64,000 bases of DNA from JABFWF01 sp035539135. GTDB lineage: Bacteria; Pseudomonadota; Gammaproteobacteria; Xanthomonadales; Xanthomonadaceae. Both the position numbers and the translations under genes were made by a program. Positions 34,310 through 43,604 of the stretch are shown piece by piece. The stretch is from NCBI GenBank assembly GCA_035539135.1, contig DATLJD010000008.1, positions 124,001-188,000 of the forward strand. Reading direction: 5' to 3'. The notes under the pieces are model-generated. The model had not been told where the DNA came from. It saw nothing but the letters and a program-made list of their open reading frames with translations, and did no database searches. Position 1 is the stretch's first letter, and every line of letters starts with the position of its first letter.

Positions 34310-36649
34310 ATGTCCGACCACGCCACGCCCGGCGGCGCGCCCAGCGCCGTCGAGACCGATCCCGCCAAGCTGCAGGACGACCTGCGCACCGCCGCGCTCG
34401 CGTACCACCGGCACCTGCCGCACGGCAAGATCAAGGTGGTCGCGACCAAGCCGATGGTGACCCAGCGCGACCTCGCGCTGGCCTACTCGCCCGGCGTCGC
34501 CTATGCCTGCGAGGAAATCGTCGCCGACCCGACCGCGGCCAGCGAGATGACCGCGCGCGGCAACCTGGTCGCGGTGATCACCAACGGCACCGCCGTGCTC
34601 GGCCTCGGCGACATCGGCCCGCTCGCCGGCAAGCCGGTGATGGAAGGCAAGGGCGTGCTGTTCCAGAAGTTCGCCGGCATCGACGTGTTCGACATCGAGG
34701 TCGACGAGCGCGACCCGGACAAGCTGGTCGAGATCATCGCCTCGCTGGAGCCGACCTTCGGCGGCATCAACCTCGAGGACATCAAGGCGCCGGAGTGCTT
34801 CATCGTCGAGCGCAAGCTGCGCGAGCGGATGAAGATCCCGGTCTTCCACGACGACCAGCACGGCACCGCGATCATCGTCGGCGCCGCGGTGCTCAACGCG
34901 CTGGAAGTCGCGGGCAAGCAGATCGAGGACGTGAAGCTGGCCACCACCGGCGCCGGCGCGGCGGGCATCGCCTGCCTCGACATGCTGGTCGCGCTGGGCG
35001 TGCGCAAGGAGAACATCACCGCCTTCGACCGCGAAGGCGTGATCTACACGGGCCGCCCCAACCTCGATCCGGACAAGGCCCGCTACGCCGCCGACACCGA
35101 CAAGCGCGAACTGGCCGACATCGTGCGCGGCGCCGACGTGTTCCTCGGCCTGTCCGCCGGCGGCATCCTCAAGCCGGAGATGGTGGCGACGATGGCGGAG
35201 CGGCCGATCATCCTCGCGCTGGCCAACCCCCATCCGGAAATCCTGCCGGAAGACGCCAGGCGCGTGCGCCCGGACTGCATCATCGCCACCGGCCGCTCGG
35301 ACTATCCGAACCAGGTCAACAACGCGCTCTGCTTCCCGTACATCTTCCGCGGCGCGCTGGACGTCGGCGCGACCGAGATCAACGAGGATATGAAGCTGGC
35401 CTGCGTGCGCGCGATCGCCGCGCTCGCGAAGATGGAATCCTCCGACCTGGCCAGCGCCTACGGCGGCGAGGTTCCGCAGTTCGGCGCCGAGTACCTGATC
35501 CCGCGCCCGTTCGACCCGCGCCTGCTGGTGATGCTGGCGCCGGCGGTGGCGCGCGCGGCGATGGATTCCGGCATCGCCACCCGGCCGATCGCCGACTTCG
35601 ACGCCTACGAGGAGAAGCTCGCCCAGTTCATCTACCGCACGGGCCTCCTGATGAAGCCGGTGTACGACCGCGCGCGCGCCGACCGCCAGCGCGTGGTGTA
35701 CGCCGAGGGCGAGGAGGAAACCGTGCTGCGCGCGGTGCAGACGGTGATCGACGAGGAGCTGGCGCATCCGATCCTGATCGGCCGCCCGGAGGTGATCGAG
35801 GCGCGGATCGAACGGCTCGGCCTGCGCATGCGCGCGGGCGTGGACTTCGAGTTGACCAACATCAACTCCGACCCGCGCTTCGACGAGTACTGGCAGCAGT
35901 ACCACGCGCTGACCGGCCGCCGCGGCGTGACCCCGGCGGCGGCGAAGAACCTGATGCGCTCGCGGCCGACCCTGATCGCCGCGATGATGGTCGAGCGCGG
36001 CGAGGCCGACGCGCTGATCTGCGGCCTGGTCGGCCGCTACCACAAGAAGCTCGGCTACCTGCGCAGCGTGTTCGATTTCGACCGCGGCGTGCAGGCGACC
36101 TCGGCGATGACCGGCGTGATCAACGACCGCGGCGTGTGGTTCTTCCTCGACACCCACGTGCAGCCGGACCCGACCGCCGAGCAGATCGCCGAGAGCACCC
36201 TGCAGGCCAGCTACCGGCTCAAGCTGTTCGGAATCGAGCCCAAGGTCGCACTGGTGTCGCATTCCAACTACGGCAGCCACGACGACCCGAGCGCGCGCAA
36301 GATGCGCGAGGCGCTGCGCCTGATCCGCGCGCGCGCGCCGCGCCTGAACGTGGACGGCGAGATGATGGCCGACACCGCCTGGGACGAGGGCCTGCGCGAG
36401 CGGATCTTCCCCGACACCACGCTCAAGGGCCGCGCCAACCTGTACGTGATGCCGAACCTGGACGCCGCCAACATCACCTACAACATGGTGCGGGTGATGA
36501 CCGACGGCGTGGCGATCGGCCCGATCCTGATGGGCCTGGACAAGCCCGCGCACATCCTCACCGCCGCGTCCACCCCGCGCCGGGTGGCGAACATGACCGC
36601 GATCGCGGCGGTGGAGGCGCAGATACGGAAGGCGGGGCGGCAGGGCTGA
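34310..36649 (+). CDS. maeB: NADP-dependent malic enzyme with phosphotransacetylase-like domain
   Basis: 779 residues (E. coli MaeB 759). Malic domain first: YSPGVAYACEEI, FGGINLEDIKAPECF, FHDDQHGTAIIVGAAVLNAL and the NAD(P) loop TGAGAAGIACLDML. A C-terminal phosphotransacetylase-like domain follows from about residue 440 (DRQRVVYAEGEEETVLRAV). It converts malate to pyruvate and CO2, making NADPH; the C-terminal domain usually has an allosteric rather than catalytic role. Monocistronic or with the QEGLA gene upstream; a REP cluster follows. Confidence 0.95.
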   Translation: MSDHATPGGAPSAVETDPAKLQDDLRTAALAYHRHLPHGKIKVVATKPMVTQRDLALAYSPGVAYACEEIVADPTAASEMTARGNLVAVITNGTAVLGLGDIGPLAGKPVMEGKGVLFQKFAGIDVFDIEVDERDPDKLVEIIASLEPTFGGINLEDIKAPECFIVERKLRERMKIPVFHDDQHGTAIIVGAAVLNALEVAGKQIEDVKLATTGAGAAGIACLDMLVALGVRKENITAFDREGVIYTGRPNLDPDKARYAADTDKRELADIVRGADVFLGLSAGGILKPEMVATMAERPIILALANPHPEILPEDARRVRPDCIIATGRSDYPNQVNNALCFPYIFRGALDVGATEINEDMKLACVRAIAALAKMESSDLASAYGGEVPQFGAEYLIPRPFDPRLLVMLAPAVARAAMDSGIATRPIADFDAYEEKLAQFIYRTGLLMKPVYDRARADRQRVVYAEGEEETVLRAVQTVIDEELAHPILIGRPEVIEARIERLGLRMRAGVDFELTNINSDPRFDEYWQQYHALTGRRGVTPAAAKNLMRSRPTLIAAMMVERGEADALICGLVGRYHKKLGYLRSVFDFDRGVQATSAMTGVINDRGVWFFLDTHVQPDPTAEQIAESTLQASYRLKLFGIEPKVALVSHSNYGSHDDPSARKMREALRLIRARAPRLNVDGEMMADTAWDEGLRERIFPDTTLKGRANLYVMPNLDAANITYNMVRVMTDGVAIGPILMGLDKPAHILTAASTPRRVANMTAIAAVEAQIRKAGRQG

Positions 36650-36654
36650 AGAGC

Positions 36655-36965
36655 GCCCTGCAAGAGCGCCCTCACCCTAACCCTCTCCCGTAAACGGGAG
36701 AGGGGGAACGGCGGGAGGCTGCTCTTGCTGTCGCCTCTCCCGCGCGCGGGAGAGGGGGAACGGCGGGAGGCTGCTCTTGCTGCCACCTCTCCCGTTTACG
36801 GGAGAGGTCGAGCGCGCAGCGCGAGGGTGAGGGTGCCGCTGTTGGCGAAGACTCGCCCCCGCCGACTCACCCCCACCCCAGCCCTCCCCGCTGCGCGGGG
36901 GAGGGCGCAACAGCAAGAGCGCCCTCACCCCGGCCCTCTCCCGCAGGCGGGAGAGGGGGAACTGC
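36655..36965. repeat. REP cluster, inverted relative to the rodA-aceE array
   Basis: Palindromes at about 36682-36706, 36735-36758, 36786-36808, 36884-36904 and 36935-36958. The segment 36780-36905 reads as the reverse complement of the 146-bp unit at 20.8-21.1 kb: ACCTCTCCCG-CGGGAGAGGTCGAGCGCGCAGCGCGAG, then GCCGCTGTTGGCGAA and ACTCACCCCCACCCCAGCCC. The rest of the 399-bp gap to mltB (36966-37048) has no recognised feature. Confidence 0.88.
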
Positions 36966-37048
36966 CGGGAAGCCCGGACCTCGCACTGAACGCGAATAAC
37001 ACGCGCGAAGCCCTTGACCCACGCCAAATCGCGGCTACCCTCGGCGCG

Positions 37049-38170
37049 ATGACGTCCCGCTCGCTGCTGTCCCTCGCGCTCGCGCTGGCCCTCGCCGGCT
37101 GCGCCACCCCCACCCCGCCGCCAGCCCCCGTCGCCAGTGCCGAACCGGCGCCGGACGCCGCGCCGGTGCAGGAAGCCGTGCTGCCGGCCGTGCCGCAGCC
37201 GCCCGAGCGCCCGGTCGCGCCGCCCGCGGTCACCGACCCGGCGCTGCCGCTGCAGCAGCGGATCGACGCCTTCGTCGACTACACCGCGACCACCTACGGC
37301 GTCGCCCCCGAGGCGATCCGCGCCAAGCTCGCCCAGGCGCAGTACCTGCAGCGCACCATCGACATCATCAGCCGGCCCGCGGAAGCGGTGCGGCCGTGGC
37401 GCGACTACCGCCCGATCTTCCTCAACGACGCCCGCATCCGGGGCGGCGTGGCCTTCTACCGCGAGAACCGCGCCGACCTCGACCGGATCGCGATGGAAAC
37501 CGGCGTGCCGCCGGAATACATCGTCGCGATCATCGGCGTGGAGACCAACTACGGGAAGAACACCGGCAACTACAGCGTGCTCGACGTGCTGTACACGCTC
37601 GGTTTCGGCTACCCGAAGCGAGCGCCGTTCTTCGCCGGCGAGCTGGCTCAGCTGTTCGCGCTCGGCCAGGACGAAGGCATCGACATCGCCACCCTCAAGG
37701 GCAGCTACGCCGGCGCCATGGGCTGGGGCCAGTTCATGCCCTCCAGCTGGCGCCTGTGGGGCAAGGACGGCGACGGCGACGGCAAGCGCGACCTGATCGG
37801 CGACCGCGACGACATCTTCGCCTCGATCGCCAACTACTTCGTCGTGCACGGCTGGGAACGCGGCGGCGCGGTCGCCGCGCGCGCGGTGCGCGACCCGGCC
37901 GCGGCCGACTACGTGCCCGCGGACATCCAGCCGATCCACCCGCTCAGCGCGCTGGCCGCGCGCGGCTACACGCCGCAGCCCGGCGAGCCGGTGCCGCCGG
38001 CCGACGCGCCCGCCGGCGCCACCCTGCTCACCCTCGAGGGCGAGGCCGGCAAGGAGTACTGGCTCGGCTACCGCAATTTCTACGTGATCACCTGCTACAA
38101 CCACTCGCCGATGTACGCGCTGGCGGTGCACCAGCTGGCGCAGGCGATCCGCGCGGGCAGCGGGCCGTGA
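37049..38170 (+). CDS. mltB: Membrane-bound lytic murein transglycosylase B
   Basis: 373 residues. A lipoprotein signal ends at LALALAGC (Cys18), then a Pro/Ala linker and the MltB lysozyme-like domain: VAIIGVETNYGKNTGNY with catalytic Glu165, and SYAGAMGWGQFMPSSWR. It cleaves glycan strands between MurNAc and GlcNAc, forming 1,6-anhydroMurNAc ends, from the outer membrane. Its stop overlaps the GTG of rlpA. The canonical partner upstream in relatives is rodA; here a REP cluster precedes it. Confidence 0.94.
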   Translation: MTSRSLLSLALALALAGCATPTPPPAPVASAEPAPDAAPVQEAVLPAVPQPPERPVAPPAVTDPALPLQQRIDAFVDYTATTYGVAPEAIRAKLAQAQYLQRTIDIISRPAEAVRPWRDYRPIFLNDARIRGGVAFYRENRADLDRIAMETGVPPEYIVAIIGVETNYGKNTGNYSVLDVLYTLGFGYPKRAPFFAGELAQLFALGQDEGIDIATLKGSYAGAMGWGQFMPSSWRLWGKDGDGDGKRDLIGDRDDIFASIANYFVVHGWERGGAVAARAVRDPAAADYVPADIQPIHPLSALAARGYTPQPGEPVPPADAPAGATLLTLEGEAGKEYWLGYRNFYVITCYNHSPMYALAVHQLAQAIRAGSGP

Positions 38171-39510
38171 GGCGCGCGCGCGCCACGGTCGCGATCGCGG
38201 CGTCGCTGCTGCTCGCGGCCTGCGCCGGCGCGCCGAAGAAGGACGCTCCCGCCGCCAGCGGGCGCGTGGACAAGCCCTCGCCGGCGTCGTCGCAACCGCG
38301 CCGTTCGCCCTACGCGCCGGCGCAGGAAGACCCGAGCAAGCGCGGCAACTACACCGCCGGCGGCCTGTACGCGCCGGGCGTCGCCGACAGCGTCCCCGAC
38401 GGCGGCCTGCACGACGTCGACCAGATCCCCGAGCCCGAGGTCGAGGACCTGCCGCGTTCGCGCTACGGCAACCGCTCGCCTTACACCGTGCTCGGCAAGT
38501 CCTACCACGTGCTGGACAGCGCCGAGGGCTACCACGAGGTCGGCCTCGCCTCGTACTACGGTAACAAGTTCCACGGCCGCCGCACCTCCAACCTGGAGGT
38601 GTACGACATGTACGCCTTCACCGCCGCGCACAAGACGCTGCCGCTGCCGAGCTTCGCCCGCGTCACCAACCTCGACAACGGCAAGTCGGTGATCGTGCGC
38701 GTGAACGACCGCGGCCCCTTCCACGACGGCCGCGTGATCGATTTGAGCTTCGCCGCCGCGGTCAAGCTCGGCGTGTATCCGCGCGGCACCGCGAAGGTGG
38801 ACGTGCGCGGCCTGACCGCGGCCGACATGCCCGACGCCGACCGCCGCATGGCGGACACGGACGACGCCGCGCCCGCGCGCGGCGCGATGGAGACGCCCGC
38901 CGCCAGCGCGACCGCGCAGGCGCGCACGCCGAGCGCGCTCGACGGCCTGGTCGCGGCACTGCCGGCCAAGACCGGCGCCGCGAGCAGCGTGCCCGCCGGC
39001 GCCGTGGTCGCCGGCGCGAACGACACCGCCGCCGCGCCGCCGTCCAGCAACACCGACTGGCGCTTCGACATGCGCCAGGACGGCCGCACCATGACCGCCG
39101 ACGAGTTCGACGCCTGGATGCGCGCGCGCCGCGCCCGCGTCGCCACCGGCAAGCCGGCGGAAGTCGCGCCACGCACGCCGCGGCCCACCGCGGCGCCCGC
39201 CGTCGCGGCGACGCCCGAACCGGCGCCCGCGCCAGCCGTCCCCGCGCAGCCCGCGCCGTCATCCACCGCGCCCGCCGCCGACACCGTCACCCTGCAGGTC
39301 GCCAGCTTCGCCGCCCGCGCCAACGCCGAACGCGCGCTGGCGATGGTCAGCCGCGCCGGCATCGCCCACGCGCGCCTGCTCGACGCCAACGCCAACGGCC
39401 GCCAGGTCTGGCGCCTGCGCATCGGCCCGGTGCAGGCCGACGCCGTGGCGGAACTCGGCAGCCGCCTGCAGGGTCTCGGCTTCGGCCAGCCGCAGCGCGT
39501 GCGCGAGTAA
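38167..39510 (+). CDS. rlpA: Septal/endolytic transglycosylase-type lipoprotein RlpA
   Basis: 447 residues from GTG 38167, overlapping the mltB stop by GTGA. Lipobox LLLAAC (Cys19). The double-psi beta-barrel domain runs from about 120 to 215 (GLASYYGNKFHGRRTSNLEVYD, then VIVRVNDRGPFHDGRVIDLS) and a SPOR domain closes the protein (DTVTLQVASFAARANAERAL to the end). The two are joined by a long Ala/Pro-rich linker. RlpA binds and in some species cleaves denuded glycan at the septum. Operon mltB-rlpA-dacA. Confidence 0.94.
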   Translation: MRRARATVAIAASLLLAACAGAPKKDAPAASGRVDKPSPASSQPRRSPYAPAQEDPSKRGNYTAGGLYAPGVADSVPDGGLHDVDQIPEPEVEDLPRSRYGNRSPYTVLGKSYHVLDSAEGYHEVGLASYYGNKFHGRRTSNLEVYDMYAFTAAHKTLPLPSFARVTNLDNGKSVIVRVNDRGPFHDGRVIDLSFAAAVKLGVYPRGTAKVDVRGLTAADMPDADRRMADTDDAAPARGAMETPAASATAQARTPSALDGLVAALPAKTGAASSVPAGAVVAGANDTAAAPPSSNTDWRFDMRQDGRTMTADEFDAWMRARRARVATGKPAEVAPRTPRPTAAPAVAATPEPAPAPAVPAQPAPSSTAPAADTVTLQVASFAARANAERALAMVSRAGIAHARLLDANANGRQVWRLRIGPVQADAVAELGSRLQGLGFGQPQRVRE

Positions 39511-39604
39511 ACTGCGGCCCTCTCGCCGTCCCGGCGCGCCGTGCGCGCCCTCACTTGCAGACCGGTCACGGACGGCCGGCGCTTTCCCGGAGTCCGCTGT
39601 CCTG

Positions 39605-40825
39605 ATGAATAGTCCGAAGCCCGTCCGCTTCCTCGTCGCCTGCCTCGCCACCGCCGCGTTCGGCCTCGCCTTCGCGCAGGCGCCGACGCCGCAGCCCGCC
39701 ATCCCCAGGCCCGCCGCGCTCAGCGACGCCCTGCCGGTGCCGGACGCGCCCGCGCCGAAGGACGCCGCCGCGTGGATCGTGATGGACTACGCCACCGGGC
39801 AAGTGCTCGCCGGCGACAACATCCACGCCCGCCGCGAGCCCGCCAGCATCACCAAGGTGATGACCTCCTACGTGATCGCCGCCGAGATGGCCGCCGGCAA
39901 GGTCAAGCCCGACGACCAGGTGATGATGACCGAGCACGCCTGGCGCACCGGCGGCGCCGGCACCGACGGCAGCTACAGCGGCTTCCCGGTCAACCAGACC
40001 GCGCCGCTGGTCGAGATGGAAAAGGGCATGGTGGTGCAGTCCGGCAACGACGCCGCGATTGCGCTGGCCGAGCACGTCGCCGGCAGCGAAGAAGCCTTCG
40101 CCCAGCTGATGAACGCCTACGCCAAGCGCATCGGCATGAAGCAGACCCACTTCATGAACCCGCACGGGCTGCCGGACGAGAACCACTACTCCACCGCGTA
40201 CGACCTCGCCCTGCTCGGCCGCGCCCTGATCCGCGACTACCCGCTCGCGTACTCGTACAACAAGATCAAGGAACTCACGGTCGGCCCGATCACCCAGCCC
40301 AACCGCAATCGCCTGCTGTGGCTGGACCCGTCGGTGGACGGCATCAAGACCGGCCACACCGCCAACGCCGGCTACTGCCTGATGGCCTCGGCCAAGCGCG
40401 GCGACCAGCGCATCATCACCGTCGTGCTCGGCGACAGCAGCGAGAAGGCGCGCATCGCCGACAGCCGCGCCCTGCTCAACTGGGCGTTCCGCTTCTTCGA
40501 GACCCACAAGCTGTACGACGCCAGCAAGCCGGTCGCCGACCTCAAGGTGTGGAAGGGCGCCGCCGACACGGTGAAGCTGGGCGTCGCCCAGCCGCTGCTG
40601 GTGTCCGTGCAGCGCGGCAAGTACGACCAGCTCAAGCCGAGCATGGACGTGCCCAAGTCGCTGGCCGCCCCGATCAAAAAGGGCCAGCGCATCGGCACCG
40701 TCAAGGTCGCGCTGGACGGCAAGGTCATCGCCCAGCGCCCGCTGGTCGCGCTGGAGGCCGTCGAGGAAGGCGGCTTCTTCAAGCGGCTGTGGGACGAGCT
40801 GATGATGTGGTGGGAGTCGGTGTGA
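39605..40825 (+). CDS. dacA: D-alanyl-D-alanine carboxypeptidase (PBP5/6 type)
   Basis: 406 residues with signal peptide (cleaved after LAFAQA). Active-site motifs: Ser81-x-x-Lys84 (PASITKVM), Ser146-Gly-Asn148 (QSGNDAA) and Lys248-Thr-Gly (IKTGHTA). A C-terminal beta domain and an amphipathic tail FFKRLWDELMMWWESV anchor it to the inner membrane. It trims the terminal D-Ala of pentapeptides and so limits cross-linking. It lies 94 nt after rlpA and ends in a strong terminator. Confidence 0.96.
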   Translation: MNSPKPVRFLVACLATAAFGLAFAQAPTPQPAIPRPAALSDALPVPDAPAPKDAAAWIVMDYATGQVLAGDNIHARREPASITKVMTSYVIAAEMAAGKVKPDDQVMMTEHAWRTGGAGTDGSYSGFPVNQTAPLVEMEKGMVVQSGNDAAIALAEHVAGSEEAFAQLMNAYAKRIGMKQTHFMNPHGLPDENHYSTAYDLALLGRALIRDYPLAYSYNKIKELTVGPITQPNRNRLLWLDPSVDGIKTGHTANAGYCLMASAKRGDQRIITVVLGDSSEKARIADSRALLNWAFRFFETHKLYDASKPVADLKVWKGAADTVKLGVAQPLLVSVQRGKYDQLKPSMDVPKSLAAPIKKGQRIGTVKVALDGKVIAQRPLVALEAVEEGGFFKRLWDELMMWWESV

Positions 40826-40844
40826 GGCGTCCGCCCCGCTGAAG

Positions 40845-40873
40845 AAAAAGGCCGGCGCAAGCCGGCCTTTTTT
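40845..40873 (+). terminator. Bidirectional Rho-independent terminator (dacA / LysR gene)
   Basis: AAAAAGGCCGGC, GCAA loop, GCCGGCCTTTTTT. The T run serves dacA on the plus strand and the A run, read on the minus strand, can serve the LysR gene ending at 40907. Confidence 0.92.
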
Positions 40874-40906
40874 CATGGCGCATTCCGGGACGGCATCGCG
40901 GCGTCC

Positions 40907-41830
40907 TCAAGCGCCATCGATGCGCTCCCAAGGCGGCTCCTCGCCGAAGTGGCCCGCGAGGAACGCCTCGAACGCCCGCACGCGCGCGGGCACCAGCCGC
41001 CGCTGCGGCTTGACCGCGTAGATCGCGTTGTCCGGCACGCCGTAGCCGGGCAGCACCACCCGCAGGCGCCCGGCGCGCAGGTCGCCGGCCACGTGCCACG
41101 CCGACAGCAGCGCGATCCCGAGCCCGGCGAGGGCCGCGTCGCGGACGACGTCATTGAGGTTGCTCTCGACCCGGCCGCCGACGTGCACCACCGCTTCGGT
41201 CCCGTGCCGGTTGCGCAAACGCCAGACGTCCTGCCGGCCCTGCGCGCCCGACAGCAGCACGCACGCGTGCCGGGCGAGTTCGGCTGGCCGGCGCGGGCTG
41301 CCGTGCGCGCGCAGGTAGCCGGGGGACGCGCAGAGCACGCGACGGTTCGGTGCCAGCTTGCGGGACACGAACGAGGAGTTCTCCAGCCCGCCGAAGCGGA
41401 TCGCCAGGTCGTAGCCGGCGCCGACCAGGTCCACCAGCTGGTCGCTCAGGTCCACGCTGAGGCGCAGCCCGGGATGCGCCGCGAGGAACTGCGGCAGCAG
41501 CGGCGAGACGTACAGGCGCCCGAATGTCGCGGGCATGGTCAACCGCAAGGTGCCCGACACCTCGCCGGCCGCATGGCGCAGCGTGTCGGTCAGGGTGTCC
41601 AGCTCGTGGACCAGCGCGCGCCCGTGTTCGGCGAGCAGGACGCCTTCCGGCGTCGGATGCAGGCGGCGCGTGGTCCGATGCAGCAGGCGCACCCCGAGGT
41701 CGCGCTCCAGCCGCTGCAGGCGCTGGCTGGCCACCGCGACCGAGAGCCCCAGGCTGCGCGCGGCGGCGCTGATGGAGCCGAGGTCCAGCACGCGCAGGAA
41801 CAGCGCGAGGTCGGCGACGCGGTCGCGCAT
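40907..41830 (-). CDS. LysR-family transcriptional regulator
   Basis: 307 residues. Winged helix-turn-helix at about 5-60 (FLRVLDLGSISAAARSLGLS, then LERDLGVRLLHRTTRRLHPT), followed by the periplasmic-binding-like effector domain. The CrgA-type sequence suggests control of small redox or detoxification genes. It is divergent from the tautomerase at 41923 with 92 bp between; a TCAAC-N5-GTTGA palindrome lies 3 bp before its start codon, so autoregulation plus control of the tautomerase is likely. Confidence 0.9.
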   Translation of the reverse strand: MRDRVADLALFLRVLDLGSISAAARSLGLSVAVASQRLQRLERDLGVRLLHRTTRRLHPTPEGVLLAEHGRALVHELDTLTDTLRHAAGEVSGTLRLTMPATFGRLYVSPLLPQFLAAHPGLRLSVDLSDQLVDLVGAGYDLAIRFGGLENSSFVSRKLAPNRRVLCASPGYLRAHGSPRRPAELARHACVLLSGAQGRQDVWRLRNRHGTEAVVHVGGRVESNLNDVVRDAALAGLGIALLSAWHVAGDLRAGRLRVVLPGYGVPDNAIYAVKPQRRLVPARVRAFEAFLAGHFGEEPPWERIDGA

Positions 41831-41832
41831 TC

Positions 41833-41847
41833 TCAACGCACCGTTGA
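41833..41847. promoter_or_regulatory. Probable LysR operator
   Basis: TCAACGCACCGTTGA is a perfect inverted repeat with 5-bp arms around five bases, located between divergent lysR-type and tautomerase genes, 2 bp upstream of the regulator's ATG. The position is typical of LysR autoregulation. Confidence 0.55.
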
Positions 41848-41922
41848 AAGTGATTCGCGCATTATTCCGCTTATCCGGAAGGATGCAACGGCCTAGGCTG
41901 CGCACTCCACCAGGAGCCGCCC

Positions 41923-42318
41923 ATGCCCTTCACCCGCATCGCCATCCCCACCGAAACGCCGCCGGAACAACGCGCCGCCATCGCGCGCGCCGTGCACGAC
42001 GCCATGGTCGCCACGATCGGCATTCCCGACGACGACTTCTTCCAGCTGCTGTCCGCCTACGCGCCGGCCGACTTCCAGTTCGACCGCGGCTTCCTCGGCC
42101 AGCGCCGCTCCGAGCGCATGGTGGTCGTGCAGATCACCCTGCGCCGCGGCCGCAGCGACGCGATGAAGCGCACCCTGTATGCGCGCATCGCCGCCAACCT
42201 CGCCCAGGCCGCGGACGTCCGCAAGGACGATGTCTTCATCTACCTCGAGGAGAACGACTTCTCCGACTGGTCGGTCGGCGGCGGCCGGATGAGCATGGAG
42301 CTGCGGATGCAGGGCTGA
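41923..42318 (+). CDS. Tautomerase-superfamily protein
   Basis: 131 residues beginning MPFTRIAIP; the catalytic Pro is residue 2, exposed after Met removal as in 4-oxalocrotonate tautomerase and malonate-semialdehyde decarboxylase-like enzymes. Size and the C-terminal IYLEENDFSDWSVGGGRMS agree with the longer tautomerase subgroup. The natural substrate is unknown. The divergent LysR gene is the likely regulator. A GC-rich hairpin follows the stop. Confidence 0.85.
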   Translation: MPFTRIAIPTETPPEQRAAIARAVHDAMVATIGIPDDDFFQLLSAYAPADFQFDRGFLGQRRSERMVVVQITLRRGRSDAMKRTLYARIAANLAQAADVRKDDVFIYLEENDFSDWSVGGGRMSMELRMQG

Positions 42319-42335
42319 CCGGCGGTGTTACGGCA

Positions 42336-42360
42336 AAGGCCGGCGCACGCCGGCCTTCTT
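42336..42360 (+). terminator. Hairpin terminator after the tautomerase gene
   Basis: AAGGCCGGCG, CA, CGCCGGCCTT (42336-42357) followed by CTTC. The stem is strong but the T tract is poor, so efficiency is uncertain. Confidence 0.55.
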
Positions 42361-42398
42361 CCGTCGATGCGGCGTTCGCATGACACGCATTGCGGCGC

Positions 42399-43082
42399 TC
42401 AAAGCGACTCGTCCGCGGCATCGATGGCCGCTGCCAGGCTGCGCAACTTCGCAACGGAAGGCGACCTGGACGAGGCTTCCTCCACCAGATCGGTCATCAG
42501 GCGTGCGGGCCCGCGCCCCCCAGGCGACCAGGTGAAAGCACAGTCACTTGCGCCATAGCCGAAGTAGAAAGTCACGCCGTCCATTCCGAACATCGGCGTC
42601 GTCATCGCGTACCGGACGTGCCTGGCAAGAGGGGCCACGATCTCCTGTGAAACCTGGGGTGACATGGACATCTCACCGACCTTTTGTGCGGGGCCGGCAA
42701 ACCATGTGCTGGAAGGCACTGCAGCGCCCGAGCTGCCCGGAAACCGATAGGTCCGGATGAGGTCGGGCTCGAAAGCGACGACCTTCACCTCGGAAAAGGT
42801 CGGCGCAACAATCACGATCGGGTTGGCTCGCGACTCGCCGAGCACGACCAACTTCGCCTGCGCCGCCTCCATAAGCTCCCGGGCAGGCATGTCGCAAGGG
42901 GTCAAGCCCCTTCCGTCCTCGAACCGCCGCGCTGCGGCTTGCGCCAGCCGTTCCGCCCGCTCCGCGCCCCGGTGGTCATAACGGGTGCCATCGCCTGCCA
43001 TCAGCACGTGGCCGCCAAGCACCAGGCACCCGGCTGTTGCCGTGGCAAACAGCGCGATTCGTCCCGGTTGCAGTGACCTCAT
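42399..43082 (-). CDS. Hypothetical exported or membrane-anchored protein, 227 aa
   Basis: ATG 43082 opens MRSLQPGRIALFATATAGC, a likely signal peptide or anchor. The rest is a soluble periplasmic domain of about 190 residues with PCDMPARELMEAA, VIVAPTFSEVKVVAFEPD and ASDCAFTWSPGGRG; two cysteines may form a disulphide. No family is recognised. It is co-directional with the lipoprotein gene upstream, 72 nt apart. Moderate GC suggests accessory origin. Confidence 0.6.
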   Translation of the reverse strand: MRSLQPGRIALFATATAGCLVLGGHVLMAGDGTRYDHRGAERAERLAQAAARRFEDGRGLTPCDMPARELMEAAQAKLVVLGESRANPIVIVAPTFSEVKVVAFEPDLIRTYRFPGSSGAAVPSSTWFAGPAQKVGEMSMSPQVSQEIVAPLARHVRYAMTTPMFGMDGVTFYFGYGASDCAFTWSPGGRGPARLMTDLVEEASSRSPSVAKLRSLAAAIDAADESL

Positions 43083-43154
43083 CAAAACGATGCTCGCCTC
43101 TCGATGCGCAAAGCGCTCCGCGCAGCTGCTGACCTGCGCGGGGGCAGGCTGCGC

Positions 43155-43604
43155 TTACTCTTCTTCCGGCGGCGCCGGCGGTGCTTCTTCCAGCGTACCG
43201 GTCGTGTAGTGGCCACCCGCGCCCGCGCAGTCGATGTCGCGCGCCGGCTCCCACTTGACCGCCACGCCGGTCACGACCGGCCGCACAAAGCGCCACGGCC
43301 AGAACCCGAAGTGCTGGGCGCCGTTGTAATGGATGATGGCATCCGCGCCGAGCGTCTGCGCGTCCGCGACGACCTTGGGCAGGAGATCGTTGACGCTGCC
43401 GTAGGATCCCTTGCCGTAGTCCAGCTCCTCCAGCGTGGTGTACGTGTACTCGGCCGGCGGCTCGCCGGTGAAGAGGCAGATCCCCGCCTTCTCGGCCGGC
43501 CGCGCTTCGGGCGCCTGCGCCCCGGGCGCTTCGGCCGCGTTCTGTGCCCCGCAGGCCAGCGACGCGCAGGCGAGCGCGAGGCCGGCAATGAGCTGGTGAC
43601 GCAT
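43155..43604 (-). CDS. Lipoprotein with a YbjQ/RcsF-like domain (tentative)
   Basis: 149 residues from ATG 43604, preceded by GGGGAA. Lipobox near LACASLAC (Cys18). The core GSVNDLLPKVVADAQTLGADAIIHY followed by VVTGVAVKWE recalls the helix-strand unit of YbjQ/RcsF-type folds, where LGADA-V/I is common; this is a pattern impression only. A Pro/Glu tail ends the protein. Longer starts are open, but the frame upstream encodes Arg-rich low-complexity sequence. Confidence 0.6.
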   Translation of the reverse strand: MRHQLIAGLALACASLACGAQNAAEAPGAQAPEARPAEKAGICLFTGEPPAEYTYTTLEELDYGKGSYGSVNDLLPKVVADAQTLGADAIIHYNGAQHFGFWPWRFVRPVVTGVAVKWEPARDIDCAGAGGHYTTGTLEEAPPAPPEEE

